A stretch of DNA of 64,000 bases from assembly GCF_016745275.1 (NCBI RefSeq), contig NZ_JADOEP010000001.1, forward strand, positions 228,747-292,746. Reading direction: 5' to 3'. The translations under genes and the position numbers were made by a program. Below the pieces are notes generated by a model, which made no database searches, was not told where the DNA came from, and saw only the letters and a list, made by a program, of their open reading frames with translations. Shown here piece by piece: positions 17,988 to 29,291 of the stretch; positions within the stretch are counted from its first letter, which is position 1, and every line of letters starts with the position of its first letter. The DNA comes from Enterococcus sp. BWB1-3 (GTDB lineage Bacteria; Bacillota; Bacilli; Lactobacillales; Enterococcaceae).

Positions 17988-18941
17988 ATGGTGGAGTTTC
18001 AGCATTATACTGTTTTACTAAAAGAGACAGTAGACGGATTGGCAGTTAAAAAAAATGGTATCTATGTAGACTGTACCTTGGGTGGTGCAGGACACAGTGA
18101 GTATCTCTTGTCCCAATTAGATGAAACCGGTCATTTATATGCTTTCGATCAGGATCAAAAAGCACTGGACTTTGCAGCAGAGCGACTGAAGAAATACGTG
18201 GATAAAGGAATGGTCACATTTGTTAAATCAAACTTCCGCTATTTGAAGGAACGTTTGAATGAGCTCAATGTCCAGCATATTGATGGAGCCATTTATGATC
18301 TTGGAGTCTCTTCCCCTCAACTGGATGAAGCAGGTCGAGGATTTAGTTATCATAAGGATGCACCGTTGGATATGAGAATGGATCAGAGTGCAGAATTAAC
18401 TGCTTATGATATTGTAAATACATACTCCTATCAGGAATTAATTAAAATATTTTTTCGTTATGGAGAAGAAAAATTTTCAAAACAGATTGCTAGAGAAATC
18501 GAGCGGGTGAGAAGTAAACAGCCAATCGAAACAACTGGCGAGTTAGTTGACATTATTAAGACAGCTATCCCTGCTGCTGCACGCCGCACTGGAGGACACC
18601 CTGCGAAAAGAATTTTTCAGGCGATCCGAATAGCCGTCAATGATGAGCTTCGTGTGATTGAAGAATCACTGGAGCAGGCAATTTCTTTGATTAGTTTATC
18701 GGGGAGAATCAGTGTCATTACCTTCCATTCATTGGAAGATCGAATTGTAAAAAATATGTTTAAAGAATACAGCTCAATAAAAGATCTGCCGCCCGGGCTG
18801 CCGGTTGTACCTGAAGAATTTCAACCGGAATTAAAGGTGATTACAAGAAAACCTGTATTACCGGGAGCGCAGGAATTAGAAGAAAATAATCGCTCGCGAA
18901 GCGCGAAGCTGAGAATAGCTGAGAGAATAAAAGTAAATTAG
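17988..18941 (+). CDS. rsmH: 16S rRNA (cytosine-1402 N4)-methyltransferase
   Basis: 317 residues. The SAM-binding motif [15 protein letters not shown] is followed by [23 protein letters not shown] and [17 protein letters not shown], all RsmH signatures, with [15 protein letters not shown] at the end. It methylates C1402 in the ribosomal P site. AAGGATGAGG precedes the ATG. Second gene of the dcw operon. Confidence 0.97.
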   Translation: MVEFQHYTVLLKETVDGLAVKKNGIYVDCTLGGAGHSEYLLSQLDETGHLYAFDQDQKALDFAAERLKKYVDKGMVTFVKSNFRYLKERLNELNVQHIDGAIYDLGVSSPQLDEAGRGFSYHKDAPLDMRMDQSAELTAYDIVNTYSYQELIKIFFRYGEEKFSKQIAREIERVRSKQPIETTGELVDIIKTAIPAAARRTGGHPAKRIFQAIRIAVNDELRVIEESLEQAISLISLSGRISVITFHSLEDRIVKNMFKEYSSIKDLPPGLPVVPEEFQPELKVITRKPVLPGAQELEENNRSRSAKLRIAERIKVN

Positions 18942-18958
18942 GGGAAGGAGAGCAGAGG

Positions 18959-19360
18959 ATGGCAGAATTGAAGAAATATGAAGAAACAAATTATATAGGA
19001 ATCATGGACGAAGCAGTGATTGAAACAGAAAGTCCTGAAATAAAAATTCAATCGCCGGAAAATCTGCCATATTCTCCTAAGAAACGCCTAAGAAATGTTT
19101 CACTTTTTGAAAAATTTCTTAGTATTGTTATATTGGCTGCAGCAATCAGTGTTGCGGTGTTGACAATCCAAGTCAGAACAGCCATTGTTCAGACAACAAA
19201 TGACATCACCAATGCACAGGCAGAAATAAAGCTCAAAGAAAATACTGCTTTGCAATTGGAACAGGAAAAAAATGAACTTTCAAAAGCAGACCGTATTAAG
19301 CAAACTGCTGAAGAACAAGGCCTTTCAGAAATTGATGGAAACTTAAGGAAAGTGAATTAA
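18959..19360 (+). CDS. ftsL: Cell division protein FtsL
   Basis: 133 residues: cytoplasmic N-terminus (about 1-55), one membrane helix (FEKFLSIVILAAAISVAVLT) and an extracellular leucine-zipper-like coiled coil ending KADRIKQTAEEQGLSEID. FtsL joins DivIC and DivIB in the divisome. Sequence is poorly conserved across the family, so the call rests on topology plus position between rsmH and the division PBP, two bases from the latter. Confidence 0.88.
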   Translation: MAELKKYEETNYIGIMDEAVIETESPEIKIQSPENLPYSPKKRLRNVSLFEKFLSIVILAAAISVAVLTIQVRTAIVQTTNDITNAQAEIKLKENTALQLEQEKNELSKADRIKQTAEEQGLSEIDGNLRKVN

Positions 19361-19362
19361 GT

Positions 19363-21288
19363 ATGAGTAAAGATAGCAGAATAAAACGATTTATCAGGAA
19401 AAAAAACTTAAATCCAACGAACAATCGAAAAAAGGTGGGCATAATTCTATTTGCTGCAAGTATTGGATTGTTCTTTTTGTTTGCCTTTAGATTATCCTAT
19501 ATCATCAGTTCCGGCGAAGTTGCAGGTGTTTCTTTAAAGGAAAAAACACAGGACTTATACACAGGCAGTACGGTGATAAAAGCTAAAAGAGGGGCAATAC
19601 TAGATAGAAACGGTCAGATTATTGCGGAAGATGCAACTTCTTATTCACTTTATGCAGTGCTGTCGGAAACATTTTTAGGACAGGAAAACAAAAAGCTGTA
19701 CGCTCAGAAAAAGGATTATGAGGCTATTGCTGAGACATTGGATAAATATACGAATTTATCAAAAGAAGACGCATTGAAATACTTAAATGGCGGTACAAAA
19801 GAAGACGGTACAGTTCAATTTCAGGTGGAATTTGGTAACAATGGAAAGAACCTAACTTTGGAACAACGGCAAAATATTGAGAATGAACTTGAAACTCTTG
19901 GGATTGAAGGAATTTATTTTAATGATCATCCTGACAGGATTTATCCAAATGGTGTATTTTCCTCTCATTTTATTGGTTATACAGACCTGGCAGATCCGGA
20001 TGATGAATCAACAGGACTAGTTGGAAAAATGGGATTGGAAGCAGCTTATGACAACATTCTGAGCGGGAAAGACGGAAAAATTGAATATCAAAGAGATGTC
20101 TATGGCAATCCGTTGCCGGGAACAATTGTTGAAGATTCAGAATCTTATGACGGTAAAGACATTTATACAACTCTTGACATTCGTCTTCAGACACGCTTGG
20201 AAGCTTTGTTAGACCCGTTCGTGGAAAAATATGAGCCTGAGAGTGTTACAACTATGCTGATGGAAGCTAAAACAGGAAATATTCTTGCTATGGCACAACG
20301 GCCTTCATTTGAACCTGAAACAAAAGAAGGAGTAGATGAAAATTTTGTCTGGCGTAATGCTTTAATTGAGGATTCTTTTGAGCCGGGCTCGACTATGAAA
20401 ATAATAACCGCTGCAGCAGCTATTCAGGAAGGTGTATTTAATCCAAATGAGCAATTCGCCTATCCTTATGGCGGTGTGGTGCTTGATGAAGAGCGCGATG
20501 TAAAAGTAAATGACTGGGATAAAGGAGAAAAAGGAGTACTGACATTTCGTCAGGCCATTTCCTGGTCCAGTAATGTAGGGATGCTTGAACTGGAAAGACG
20601 TATGGGGAATGACAAATGGAAGAGCTATCTTGAAAGTTTTAATTTCGGGAAGTCAACGAATTCAGGCTTGCCAAGTGAATCTGCAGGAAGTCTTCCAACA
20701 GATAATATTGTAGATATTGCGATGTCTTCATTTGGCCAGGCGGTTTCAGTAACAAACTTTCAGATGATGCAGGCCTTTAGTGCATTTGCCAATGATGGGA
20801 CGATGCTGAAGCCTCAGTACATCAGCAAAATCAAAGATCCTCAAACCGGGGAAGAAACAGTAACCAAAAAAGAAGCAGTTGGGACTCCTGTCAGTGCTCA
20901 GGCTGTTAGTGATGTTCGAACATACATGATCGATACAGTTGAAGATCCGGATTATGGTATTGCTTATGGGGTATATACAGTACCAAATTATCGGGTTGCT
21001 GCGAAAACAGGAACAGCTCAGATTACTGAAAATGGGCTCTATTTAGACGGAGAGACTGACTATCTTTACTCAGTTGTTGAAATGGTACCGGCAGAAAATC
21101 CAGAATACATCTTATATGTAACGGTTAAACGACCTGCATACTATGATAAAACGATGATGTCTGAAATTGCAAATCCATTAATGAAATTAGCAATGGAGCT
21201 TAAAGATACAGATGGAGCCGCTGATACGGCAACAGCTGTAGTAACGGAAACATCCGAGTCATCTGAGGTTGTTGAAGGAAATGAATAA
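19363..21288 (+). CDS. Division transpeptidase (class B PBP, PBP2x/FtsI type) without PASTA domains
   Basis: 641 residues: one N-terminal membrane helix (about 25-45), a dimerisation domain and a transpeptidase domain with SxxK = STMK (Ser343), SxN = SSN (402-404) and KTGT (Lys548). It cross-links septal peptidoglycan with FtsW. After the catalytic domain there is only an acidic Ser/Thr/Glu tail (TETSESSEVVEGNE). Family knowledge: dcw-encoded PBP2x-type proteins of streptococci, and to my memory of enterococci, usually run to 700 or more residues with two C-terminal PASTA domains. The frame is intact and the next gene starts 26 bases later. Confidence 0.92.
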   Translation: MSKDSRIKRFIRKKNLNPTNNRKKVGIILFAASIGLFFLFAFRLSYIISSGEVAGVSLKEKTQDLYTGSTVIKAKRGAILDRNGQIIAEDATSYSLYAVLSETFLGQENKKLYAQKKDYEAIAETLDKYTNLSKEDALKYLNGGTKEDGTVQFQVEFGNNGKNLTLEQRQNIENELETLGIEGIYFNDHPDRIYPNGVFSSHFIGYTDLADPDDESTGLVGKMGLEAAYDNILSGKDGKIEYQRDVYGNPLPGTIVEDSESYDGKDIYTTLDIRLQTRLEALLDPFVEKYEPESVTTMLMEAKTGNILAMAQRPSFEPETKEGVDENFVWRNALIEDSFEPGSTMKIITAAAAIQEGVFNPNEQFAYPYGGVVLDEERDVKVNDWDKGEKGVLTFRQAISWSSNVGMLELERRMGNDKWKSYLESFNFGKSTNSGLPSESAGSLPTDNIVDIAMSSFGQAVSVTNFQMMQAFSAFANDGTMLKPQYISKIKDPQTGEETVTKKEAVGTPVSAQAVSDVRTYMIDTVEDPDYGIAYGVYTVPNYRVAAKTGTAQITENGLYLDGETDYLYSVVEMVPAENPEYILYVTVKRPAYYDKTMMSEIANPLMKLAMELKDTDGAADTATAVVTETSESSEVVEGNE

Positions 21289-21314
21289 TGTTGAAGTGAA
21301 TTAGGAGAGATAAT

Positions 21315-22280
21315 ATGGAGTGGACACAGATTTTTATTCCCATAGCGTTAAGTTTTGCGCTGACTGTTTCGGTTATGCCAATATTCATCGGCTATTTTCA
21401 AATGAAAAAACAGGGACAGGTGACAAGGGAAGAAGGACCAACCTGGCATAATGTTAAGTCTGGTACCCCGACTATGGGAGGAGCGGTTTTTTTAAGTGCA
21501 GCTTTTATTACTGCGCTGGCGATCGCATTCTGGCTTAGACAATTGACGCCGTCTGTGTTCATCATGCTCTTCATTTTGGTTTTATACGGACTACTTGGTT
21601 TTTTGGATGATTTTATCAAAATATTCAAAAAAAGAAACATGGGATTGAATTCTAAACAGAAACTGATTGGTCAGATTCTTGGAGGTATTGTTTTTTATCT
21701 GGTCTATCGAACGGAAGGACCGTCGGGGACTCTGAGCTTGTTTGGTTTGACAGAGCTTCCTCTGGGAATTTTTTATGGAGTATTCATCATTTTCTGGCTA
21801 GTTGGTTTTTCAAATGCAGTTAATTTGACGGACGGGATTGACGGACTGGTTTCCGGTTTGGGAACAATTTCTTTTGGTACATATGCAATTATTGCCTGGA
21901 AACAACAGCAATTTGATGTTGTGATTGTCTGCCTGAGTGTTGTTGGCGGATTAATTGGCTTCTTTCCATATAATAAGAAGTCTGCAAAAATATTTATGGG
22001 GGATGTCGGATCTCTGGCGCTGGGCGGATTACTGGCGGCGATTTCAATTATTCTCAGACAGGAATGGACTTTATTGCTGGTTGGCTTTATCTATGTTTGT
22101 GAAACAGCGAGTGTTATGCTGCAGGTTTTTTCATTTAAAGTATTTGGAAAACGAATCTTTAAGATGTCTCCTATCCATCATCATTTTGAAATGTCAGGAT
22201 GGTCTGAATGGAAAGTGGATATCGTTTTTTGGACAGTTAGTTTAATTGGCTCCGCAGTTACACTGTGGATTCTTTTCTAA
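21315..22280 (+). CDS. mraY: Phospho-N-acetylmuramoyl-pentapeptide transferase
   Basis: 321 residues, about ten membrane helices. Conserved blocks are [10 protein letters not shown], the Asp pair in [29 protein letters not shown] and the cytoplasmic HHHFE loop. MraY transfers phospho-MurNAc-pentapeptide to undecaprenyl phosphate, making lipid I. GGAGAG precedes the ATG. Confidence 0.97.
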   Translation: MEWTQIFIPIALSFALTVSVMPIFIGYFQMKKQGQVTREEGPTWHNVKSGTPTMGGAVFLSAAFITALAIAFWLRQLTPSVFIMLFILVLYGLLGFLDDFIKIFKKRNMGLNSKQKLIGQILGGIVFYLVYRTEGPSGTLSLFGLTELPLGIFYGVFIIFWLVGFSNAVNLTDGIDGLVSGLGTISFGTYAIIAWKQQQFDVVIVCLSVVGGLIGFFPYNKKSAKIFMGDVGSLALGGLLAAISIILRQEWTLLLVGFIYVCETASVMLQVFSFKVFGKRIFKMSPIHHHFEMSGWSEWKVDIVFWTVSLIGSAVTLWILF

Positions 22281-22296
22281 TGAAGGGGAAAAAATA

Positions 22297-23667
22297 ATGA
22301 AGAAAATTACAACCTATGAAAATAAAAAAATTCTGGTACTTGGTTTGGCCAAAAGTGGAGTAAGTGCAGCAAAGTTGCTGCAGGAGTTAGGTGCATTGGT
22401 CACTGTTAATGATTTTAAACAATTTGATCAAAACCCTGATGCCCAAGATTTATTAAGCTTGGGTATTCGTGTTGTTACGGGAGGTCATCCGATTGAATTG
22501 TTAGATGAGGATTTCTATATGGTTGTTAAAAACCCGGGGATTCCATATTCCAATACACTGGTTCAGCGTGCACTTGAAAAAGGACTGCCGATTCTGACAG
22601 AGGTTGAACTGGCTTATCAAATAGCTGATTGTCCAATAATAGGGATTACAGGAACAAATGGGAAAACAACGACAACGACTATGATTGGTCTATTGTTGAA
22701 TGCTGACCGTGCAGCAGGAAGTGCGCGGCTTGCCGGCAATATTGGTTTTCCTGCAAGTCAGGTAGCGCAGGAAGCTGTCTCAGAGGACGAACTGGTCATG
22801 GAGCTGTCAAGTTTTCAATTAATGGGCGTTGATACGTTTAAACCTGAAATAGCAGTGATTACAAATTTGTATGAGGCACATTTAGACTACCATGAATCTC
22901 GTGAAGAATATGTTCGGGCGAAATGGGCTCTTCAAAAAAATATGACAGCATCAGACTATCTGATCCTCAATTGGGATCAGGAAGAGCTGCGTCAGCTGAG
23001 TAAGATGACACAGGCAACCGTGATTCCTTTTTCAACACTTGAAAAAGTTCCGGGGGCATTCTGCGACAGTGGAAAACTTTACTATAAAAAAGAATATATT
23101 ATGGAAGCTTCAGAGCTTGGGGTTCCCGGAAGTCATAACATTGAGAACGCATTGGCTGCAATTGCTGCAGTGAAATTAAAAGGTGTTTCAAATGAAGCAA
23201 TCAGAGAAACTTTGAAAAATTTCAATGGCGTTCCTCATCGAACACAGTACGTAGGGGAGCTTCATGGTCGGAAATTTTTCAACGACTCTAAAGCCACCAA
23301 TATTTTGGCAACAGAAAAAGCATTGAGCGGGTTTAAAAAGAACCAGCTGATTCTATTAGCGGGCGGTTTGGATCGAGGGAATGAGTTTGATGAACTGATT
23401 CCGTCTTTAAAAGGACTAAAAGGAATTGTCATTTTTGGCGAAACAAAAGACAAGTTGTATCAGGCAGCAGCTGCTGCTGGAATTAAAGAAATAAAACTGA
23501 CTGAGAATGTTGAAACAGCAGTAAAAGAAGCCTATGATTTTTCAGAAAAAGATGATACTATTTTATTGTCGCCGGCTTGTGCAAGCTGGGATCAGTATCC
23601 TAATTTTGAAATACGAGGAGACAAATTTATGCAGGCATTTCAGCAGCTAAAACAAATAGAAAAGTGA
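22297..23667 (+). CDS. murD: UDP-N-acetylmuramoyl-alanine:D-glutamate ligase
   Basis: 456 residues in three domains: a Rossmann UDP-binding domain ([19 protein letters not shown]), the ATP-binding Mur domain with [13 protein letters not shown], and a C-terminal ligase domain with FFNDSKATN and [18 protein letters not shown]. It adds D-Glu to UDP-MurNAc-Ala in the cytoplasm. I start at ATG 22297 after AAGGGGAAA; an open extension into mraY is ignored. Confidence 0.96.
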   Translation: MKKITTYENKKILVLGLAKSGVSAAKLLQELGALVTVNDFKQFDQNPDAQDLLSLGIRVVTGGHPIELLDEDFYMVVKNPGIPYSNTLVQRALEKGLPILTEVELAYQIADCPIIGITGTNGKTTTTTMIGLLLNADRAAGSARLAGNIGFPASQVAQEAVSEDELVMELSSFQLMGVDTFKPEIAVITNLYEAHLDYHESREEYVRAKWALQKNMTASDYLILNWDQEELRQLSKMTQATVIPFSTLEKVPGAFCDSGKLYYKKEYIMEASELGVPGSHNIENALAAIAAVKLKGVSNEAIRETLKNFNGVPHRTQYVGELHGRKFFNDSKATNILATEKALSGFKKNQLILLAGGLDRGNEFDELIPSLKGLKGIVIFGETKDKLYQAAAAAGIKEIKLTENVETAVKEAYDFSEKDDTILLSPACASWDQYPNFEIRGDKFMQAFQQLKQIEK

Positions 23668-23675
23668 GAAATCGA

Positions 23676-24770
23676 ATGAAGATACTAGTGACAGGCGGTG
23701 GAACCGGTGGACATATCTATCCGGCACTGGCTTTTATCAATTATGTAAAAAAAATAGATTCCGAGGCTGAGTTTATGTATGTCGGCACAGAAAACGGACT
23801 GGAAAGCAAAATTGTTCCATTATATGGCATTCCTTTTGAAACAATTGAAATCCAAGGGTTTCGCCGTTCGTTAAGTCCTCAAAACTTAAAGACGGTTTAT
23901 CTTTTTTTATCCAGTATTGGTAAAGCGAAGAAAATTATTCGTTCTTTTCAGCCTGATCTGGTTATTGGGACAGGGGGCTATGTCTCTGGTTCTGTAGTAG
24001 TAGCTGCCAAACAGTTGAAGATTCCTACAATTGTTCATGAACAAAACAGCGTTCCTGGAGTAACCAACAAATTTCTTAGTAGATTCGCTTCTCGTGTAGC
24101 AATTTGTTTTCCGGATGTGGCTGCTTATTTTCCAGATGAAAAAGTTGTGCTGACAGGGAATCCGCGTGGACAGGAAGTTGCGGATATAAAACAATCAGCC
24201 ATTTTATCAGAATATGATTTGGAACCGGGACAGCCGACAGTTGTTATTTTTGGCGGAAGTCGCGGAGCTTTGAAAATTAATCAGGCATTTATGGAAGCTA
24301 TACCTTTTTTTGAAGACAAGCCGTATCAAGTCTTATATGCATCGGGTGAGCGCTATTTTAAAGAGCTTCAGGAAAAGTTAAATCTTTCTAAAAGAAAGTT
24401 CAATAATGTAAGTATTCAGCCATATATTGATAAAATGGCAGATGTCATGGGGAATACGCAATTGGTGGTAGGTCGAGCAGGGGCAACTTCGATTGCTGAA
24501 ATTACTGCTCTTGGTTTACCGGCTATTTTGATCCCCAGTCCGTTTGTTACAAATGATCATCAAACCAAAAATGCTGAAAGTCTTGTAAAAGCGGGAGCAG
24601 CTAAATTGATTCCGGATGGAGAACTGACAGGACAGCAGCTGGTTGCTGCAATTGATGAAATTTTATTAGATGATGAAGTGCACAGAAAAATGGCAGAAAG
24701 TTCCCGCAAAGAAGGGATTCCAGATGCCAGCAGACGACTTTATCAGCTGGTGAAAGAGCTTGTTCAATGA
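23676..24770 (+). CDS. murG: UDP-GlcNAc : lipid I N-acetylglucosamine transferase
   Basis: 364 residues, GT-B glycosyltransferase. The N-terminal glycine-rich loop is [24 protein letters not shown] and [12 protein letters not shown] follow, and the donor-binding loop contains [15 protein letters not shown]. It converts lipid I to lipid II at the inner membrane face. ATG 23676 matches the family start ([12 protein letters not shown]); a GTG four codons upstream overlaps the murD stop and is the alternative. Confidence 0.95.
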   Translation: MKILVTGGGTGGHIYPALAFINYVKKIDSEAEFMYVGTENGLESKIVPLYGIPFETIEIQGFRRSLSPQNLKTVYLFLSSIGKAKKIIRSFQPDLVIGTGGYVSGSVVVAAKQLKIPTIVHEQNSVPGVTNKFLSRFASRVAICFPDVAAYFPDEKVVLTGNPRGQEVADIKQSAILSEYDLEPGQPTVVIFGGSRGALKINQAFMEAIPFFEDKPYQVLYASGERYFKELQEKLNLSKRKFNNVSIQPYIDKMADVMGNTQLVVGRAGATSIAEITALGLPAILIPSPFVTNDHQTKNAESLVKAGAAKLIPDGELTGQQLVAAIDEILLDDEVHRKMAESSRKEGIPDASRRLYQLVKELVQ

Positions 24771-24771
24771 C

Positions 24772-24788
24772 AGGGGGTGTAGAAGATT
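24772..24788 (+). promoter_or_regulatory. divIB: Ribosome binding site and ATT start of divIB
   Basis: AGGGGGTG (24772-24779) lies six bases before ATT 24786-24788. An in-frame TAG at 24780-24782 excludes any earlier start, and the next in-frame ATG (24885) has no ribosome site. Confidence 0.6.
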
Positions 24789-25832
24789 AGCAGGAAGGAC
24801 CTTGAGGAAAGAGAAAATAATCCTAATACAGCTGAAAGCGAAATTGTAAAGCTCACTCCATGGCAACGAGAAAACCTTGAATATATGAAAAGCAAGGGCA
24901 CTGCTCCCATTTGGCATGAGGAAGAAAAAGAGTCTGAGGAGGAGGAGCCGGCAACAGAAGAGGTTGAAGAGGAGTCTGAAGAAGCATCGTCAGAGGCAGA
25001 AATAAATCTGGAGATAGAAGTCCAGCATGATACGTATGAATCTTTTGCTGATCGACTGCCGAATGTCAAAAAAGTACGAAATAAACTCCTGATTCGACGC
25101 TTGACACTGATTATCTCAATTGCTGTTTTAATTATACTTGTACTGGTTTATTTTGTTTCACCGCTGAGCAAATTATCCAAGATCACTGTTTCAGGGAATG
25201 AAAATATAAATGCAGAAACAATTATTGCGGATTCCAAACTTAAAGTAGAAAGTCCATTATGGGATCAATACTGGAACCGTTCTGTTTATGAAAAAAACAT
25301 TGTGAGAACCTTTCCTCGAGTGAGGAAAGCAGTTATTTCATTTAATGGATTGAATACCTTTAATGTTTCGATCCAGGAGTATGAAGTTGTAGCCATTGAA
25401 GCTTCTGAAGGTTCGTATTATCCAATTCTTGAAAACGGGAAAATTTTACCGGACAAACTGGAAAACCAGCCTGGTGGAATGCCGGTATTTGAAAATTTTG
25501 AAGATGAAGAAATCATCAAGAATCTTATGGTATCCTATACGCAGTTAAGTGACGAACTGAAGGAGAAAATTTCAGAAATAAAATATGCACCCTCCGAATC
25601 AAATAAAGATTTGGTTAATCTTTATATGAGAGATAACAACCGGGTACTTGTAAACATCTCCCAGCTGGCTGAAAAGATGAGGTACTATGAACAGGTTGCT
25701 GCACAGATGTCGGAACCAGGTGTGATTGATATGGAAGTAGGTATTTACTCCTATTCATTTGAAACTGAGAAGAAAAATAATGAAATAAACGAAAGTACAG
25801 ATACCAGCTCTCAAATCGTGGAAGAAGGATAG
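24786..25832 (+). CDS. divIB: Cell division protein DivIB / FtsQ
   Basis: 348 residues if read from the ATT at 24786. The cytoplasmic N-terminus contains LTPWQRENLEYMKSKG, the kind of segment found at the start of lactic DivIB proteins, and a highly acidic stretch. A membrane helix follows near residues 105-127 (LTLIISIAVLIILVLVYFV), then a POTRA domain (ITVSGNENINAETIIADSKL) and the beta domain. DivIB stabilises FtsL/DivIC at the septum. Starting at the first ATG (24885) would cut through the conserved N-terminal segment. Position between murG and ftsA is standard. Confidence 0.85.
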   Translation: MSRKDLEERENNPNTAESEIVKLTPWQRENLEYMKSKGTAPIWHEEEKESEEEEPATEEVEEESEEASSEAEINLEIEVQHDTYESFADRLPNVKKVRNKLLIRRLTLIISIAVLIILVLVYFVSPLSKLSKITVSGNENINAETIIADSKLKVESPLWDQYWNRSVYEKNIVRTFPRVRKAVISFNGLNTFNVSIQEYEVVAIEASEGSYYPILENGKILPDKLENQPGGMPVFENFEDEEIIKNLMVSYTQLSDELKEKISEIKYAPSESNKDLVNLYMRDNNRVLVNISQLAEKMRYYEQVAAQMSEPGVIDMEVGIYSYSFETEKKNNEINESTDTSSQIVEEG

Positions 25833-25866
25833 TAAAAAAATAAAAGAGAAAAAAGTAGAATCTTCT

Positions 25867-25895
25867 TTCTAAAAGACCTATCTTTATGGTAGAAT
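25867..25895 (+). promoter_or_regulatory. Probable internal promoter for ftsA-ftsZ
   Basis: TTCTAA (25867-25872), 17 bases, then TAGAAT (25890-25895) with TGG in front, in the 149-base gap before ftsA. An extra promoter here would raise ftsAZ expression relative to the upstream dcw genes. Confidence 0.5.
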
Positions 25896-25981
25896 TGAAA
25901 GAAGTGAGTATTGATAAAAATAGATAAACGAGCTGTAGGTTCGCTTACATATTGGATTAACTAGGAGGAGGAACACCATTC

Positions 25982-27310
25982 ATGGCAAAAACAGGAATGT
26001 ATGTAGGCCTGGATATTGGTACAACATCAGTAAAGGTTGTAGTTGCCGAATTTATCGAAGGCCAAATGAATATAATTGGCGTCGGCAATGCGAAGTCTGA
26101 CGGACTAAACAGAGGGATCATTGTTGATATTGACAAAACAGTAAACGCAATTCAGCGTGCAGTAAGACAGGCTGAAGAAAAAGCAGGAATTCAAATCAAG
26201 AGTGTAAATGTAGGGTTGCCGGCGAATATGCTGGAAGTAGAAAACTGCCAGGGAATGATCGCTGTCAGCAGCGACTCTAAAGAAATCAATGATGAAGATG
26301 TACTAAATGTTGCGTCTGCTGCCTTGGTTCGTTCAACTCCTCCAGAACGTCAAATTGTTGCGATCCTGCCACAGGAATTTACAGTCGACGGCTTTGAAGG
26401 AATTAAGGACCCTAGAGGAATGATCGGTGTTCGTCTGGAAATGATCGGTGTTGTATTCACTGGTCCTAAGACGATCATTCACAATACAAGAAAATGCGTT
26501 GAAAAAGCAGGACTTGCAGTGAATGAACTGGTTATTTTACCATTGGCTCTGACTGAAACTATTCTTTCTGACGGTGAAAAAGAATTTGGAACGATTGTTA
26601 TTGATATGGGCGGCGGTCAGACAACGACTGCAGTTATGCATGACAAACAGTTGAAATTTAATCACGTGAATCAGGAAGGTGGAGAATTTGTCACTAAAGA
26701 CATTTCTATCGTATTAAATACTTCCTTTAATAATGCGGAAGCACTAAAAATCAACTATGGAGATGCTTTCCCCGAAAGAACATCGGTTAGTGAAGAATTT
26801 CCTGTAGATGTTATCGGTAAATCAGAACCTGTAAAAGTTGATGAACGTTATTTATCTGAAGTGATTGAAGCCAGAGTAGAACAAATTTTCAGAAAATCAA
26901 AAGAAGTATTGGATGACATTGATGCACTTGATTTGCCAGGCGGAATCATACTGACTGGCGGCGGCGCGAGTCTTCCAGGTGTTGTTGATTTGGCACAGGA
27001 CATTTTTGATGTAAATGTGAAGCTTTATGTACCAAACCATATGGGATTGCGTAATCCTGTATTCACAAATGTAATCAGCATTGTAGAATATTCTGCCCAG
27101 CTGGCTGATATTTATCATATTGCCAAGGGTGCAATTCCAGGGAAAAAATCAACGCCTGCGCCTCAAATAAGTGTTCAGCAGCAGGAAGTTAATTATGAGA
27201 GCTACAAGGAAGAACCAGTGGAAATCAACTATGAAGATTCTGAATCGTCAGAGTCAAATGAAAAAGTAACTGGAAAAATCAAAGATTTCTTCTCGAATAT
27301 CTTTGATTAA
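25982..27310 (+). CDS. ftsA: Cell division protein FtsA
   Basis: 442 residues, actin-fold ATPase: phosphate-1 loop [13 protein letters not shown], phosphate-2 [14 protein letters not shown], adenosine motif [15 protein letters not shown], and the FtsA-specific 1C domain in between. A Glu/Ser-rich linker leads to the C-terminal amphipathic helix [13 protein letters not shown] that tethers FtsZ filaments to the membrane. A very strong AGGAGGAGG site precedes the ATG, consistent with high expression. Confidence 0.97.
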   Translation: MAKTGMYVGLDIGTTSVKVVVAEFIEGQMNIIGVGNAKSDGLNRGIIVDIDKTVNAIQRAVRQAEEKAGIQIKSVNVGLPANMLEVENCQGMIAVSSDSKEINDEDVLNVASAALVRSTPPERQIVAILPQEFTVDGFEGIKDPRGMIGVRLEMIGVVFTGPKTIIHNTRKCVEKAGLAVNELVILPLALTETILSDGEKEFGTIVIDMGGGQTTTAVMHDKQLKFNHVNQEGGEFVTKDISIVLNTSFNNAEALKINYGDAFPERTSVSEEFPVDVIGKSEPVKVDERYLSEVIEARVEQIFRKSKEVLDDIDALDLPGGIILTGGGASLPGVVDLAQDIFDVNVKLYVPNHMGLRNPVFTNVISIVEYSAQLADIYHIAKGAIPGKKSTPAPQISVQQQEVNYESYKEEPVEINYEDSESSESNEKVTGKIKDFFSNIFD

Positions 27311-27336
27311 TCACTAAAACAGGAGGATATGAAAAT

Positions 27337-28584
27337 ATGGAATTTTCTTTAGATAATAACATCAATAATGGCGCTGTCATTAAAGTCATCGGTGTCGGCG
27401 GCGGCGGCGGCAATGCTGTCAACCGTATGATTGAAGAAAATGTCAAGGGCGTGGAGTTCATTGCTGCGAATACAGATGTTCAGGCATTGAGAAACTCACA
27501 GGCTGAAACAGTGATTCAGCTTGGACCTAAATATACAAGAGGCCTGGGAGCCGGTTCCCAACCGGAGGTGGGTCAAAAAGCAGCAGAAGAAAGTGAACAG
27601 ACGATTTCTGATGCGCTTCAAGGAGCGGATATGATCTTTATCACTGCCGGAATGGGCGGCGGAACTGGAACTGGTGCTGCTCCTGTTGTTGCAAAAATCG
27701 CTAAGGAGCTAGGCGCTCTTACGGTTGGCGTGGTAACTCGCCCATTTAGTTTTGAAGGACCAAAAAGAGGACGTTTCGCAGCTGAAGGGATCGCTTTGCT
27801 GAAAGAAAATGTAGATACACTATTGATTATTTCGAACAACCGTTTATTAGAGGTTGTTGATAAGAAGACGCCGATGCTTGAAGCATTCCGTGAAGCAGAC
27901 AATGTGTTGCGTCAAGGGGTTCAGGGAATCTCTGATTTAATCACTGCACCTGGTTACGTCAATTTGGACTTTGCTGATGTGAAGACAGTCATGGAAAATC
28001 AGGGAACGGCTTTAATGGGAATCGGTGTTGCCAGCGGTGAAGATCGCGTGATTGAAGCAACGAAGAAAGCAATTTCTTCTGCTTTGCTGGAAACATCTAT
28101 TGACGGAGCTGAGCAGGTATTGCTTAACATTACAGGCGGGCTGGACATGACTCTGTTTGAAGCACAGGATGCTTCTGACATTATCACAGCAGCTGCTACA
28201 GGTGATGTGAATATCATTCTGGGTACATCGATTAATGAAGATCTTGGAGACGAAATTCGTGTAACAGTTATTGCTACAGGAATTGATCCTTCCAAAAAGG
28301 AAAAACGTCATCAAAGACATCCGAGAAATAACCAAATTCAGACTGCTCAACAAGCACCTGTTTTGGATATGGAACAAGCAAGAGGTTCTCAACCTCAGCA
28401 AACTGAAGAAACAAGTGCATTCGGTGACTGGGATATCCGTCGTGAACAGAATGTACGTCCTAAAGTAGAGGAAGCATCAACTGAAAATGTCGAGAAGAAA
28501 GAGTTCGAGACATTCAATCGTGAAGAATCCGGACAAAATGATGATGAATTAAATACACCGCCATTTTTCCGCAGAAAAAGATAA
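27337..28584 (+). CDS. ftsZ: Cell division GTPase FtsZ
   Basis: 415 residues: GTP-binding [13 protein letters not shown], tubulin signature [13 protein letters not shown]7-loop region with NLDFADVK, then a Gln/Glu-rich linker (about 320-400) and the C-terminal peptide TPPFFRRKR that binds FtsA and SepF. It assembles the Z ring. AGGAGG precedes the start, 26 bases after ftsA. Confidence 0.98.
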   Translation: MEFSLDNNINNGAVIKVIGVGGGGGNAVNRMIEENVKGVEFIAANTDVQALRNSQAETVIQLGPKYTRGLGAGSQPEVGQKAAEESEQTISDALQGADMIFITAGMGGGTGTGAAPVVAKIAKELGALTVGVVTRPFSFEGPKRGRFAAEGIALLKENVDTLLIISNNRLLEVVDKKTPMLEAFREADNVLRQGVQGISDLITAPGYVNLDFADVKTVMENQGTALMGIGVASGEDRVIEATKKAISSALLETSIDGAEQVLLNITGGLDMTLFEAQDASDIITAAATGDVNIILGTSINEDLGDEIRVTVIATGIDPSKKEKRHQRHPRNNQIQTAQQAPVLDMEQARGSQPQQTEETSAFGDWDIRREQNVRPKVEEASTENVEKKEFETFNREESGQNDDELNTPPFFRRKR

Positions 28585-28600
28585 GGGGTAGTATTGTCGT

Positions 28601-29278
28601 ATGCTGGCAGATAATTTAAAAGAAATAAATGAAAATATCGAGCTGGCTTGTGAAAATGCCCATCGTTCAACGTCTGAAGTAACTTTGGTTGCTGTGACAA
28701 AATCTGTCGACAGTGAAACGGCAGAAAAGCTCGCTGAACTGGGCGTGAATAATTTTGCTGAGAATCGCGTAGATAAATTATTGGAAAAAATGGCAGCTTT
28801 GAAAAATTTTTCGTCTTTAAAATGGCATTTGATTGGTAATTTACAGCGTAGGAAGGTAAAATTAGTAATTAATGATATTGATTATTTTCACGCTCTGGAC
28901 AGTTTGAGTTTAGCTGAGGAAATTCAAAAACGTGCAGATAAGATTATTCCATGTTTTATCGAAGTAAATGTTTCAGAAGAAGAAAGCAAACATGGAATAA
29001 GAAAAGAAGAATTAAAAGATTTTATCAGTCAGTTAGATAACATGGATAAGATCTGCGTTATCGGTCTGATGACCATGGCGCCTTTAAATGCTGATAAGTG
29101 TCAACTTCATGAAATCTTTTCAGAACTCAGACAGCTTCAGGTGATGATAAAGGATTTGCAGTTGAAGCATGCACCTTGTACTGAACTGAGCATGGGAATG
29201 TCCAATGATTTTCCTATCGCTGTAGAAGAAGGTGCGACATTTGTACGTGTTGGCAGAGGATTATTTAGAGGTGCGTAA
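28601..29278 (+). CDS. ylmE: PLP homeostasis protein YggS/YlmE (PROSC family)
   Basis: 225 residues, single TIM-barrel domain like the N-terminal half of alanine racemase. The PLP lysine is in LVAVTKSV; WHLIGNLQRRKV, IEVNVSEEESKHG, GLMTMAPL and LSMGMSNDFPIAVEEGATFV are family hallmarks. It binds PLP without catalysing a known reaction and tunes PLP and amino-acid pools. Its place between ftsZ and sepF is standard for the ylm cluster. Confidence 0.95.
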   Translation: MLADNLKEINENIELACENAHRSTSEVTLVAVTKSVDSETAEKLAELGVNNFAENRVDKLLEKMAALKNFSSLKWHLIGNLQRRKVKLVINDIDYFHALDSLSLAEEIQKRADKIIPCFIEVNVSEEESKHGIRKEELKDFISQLDNMDKICVIGLMTMAPLNADKCQLHEIFSELRQLQVMIKDLQLKHAPCTELSMGMSNDFPIAVEEGATFVRVGRGLFRGA

Positions 29279-29291
29279 AGGAGGGGAATCT

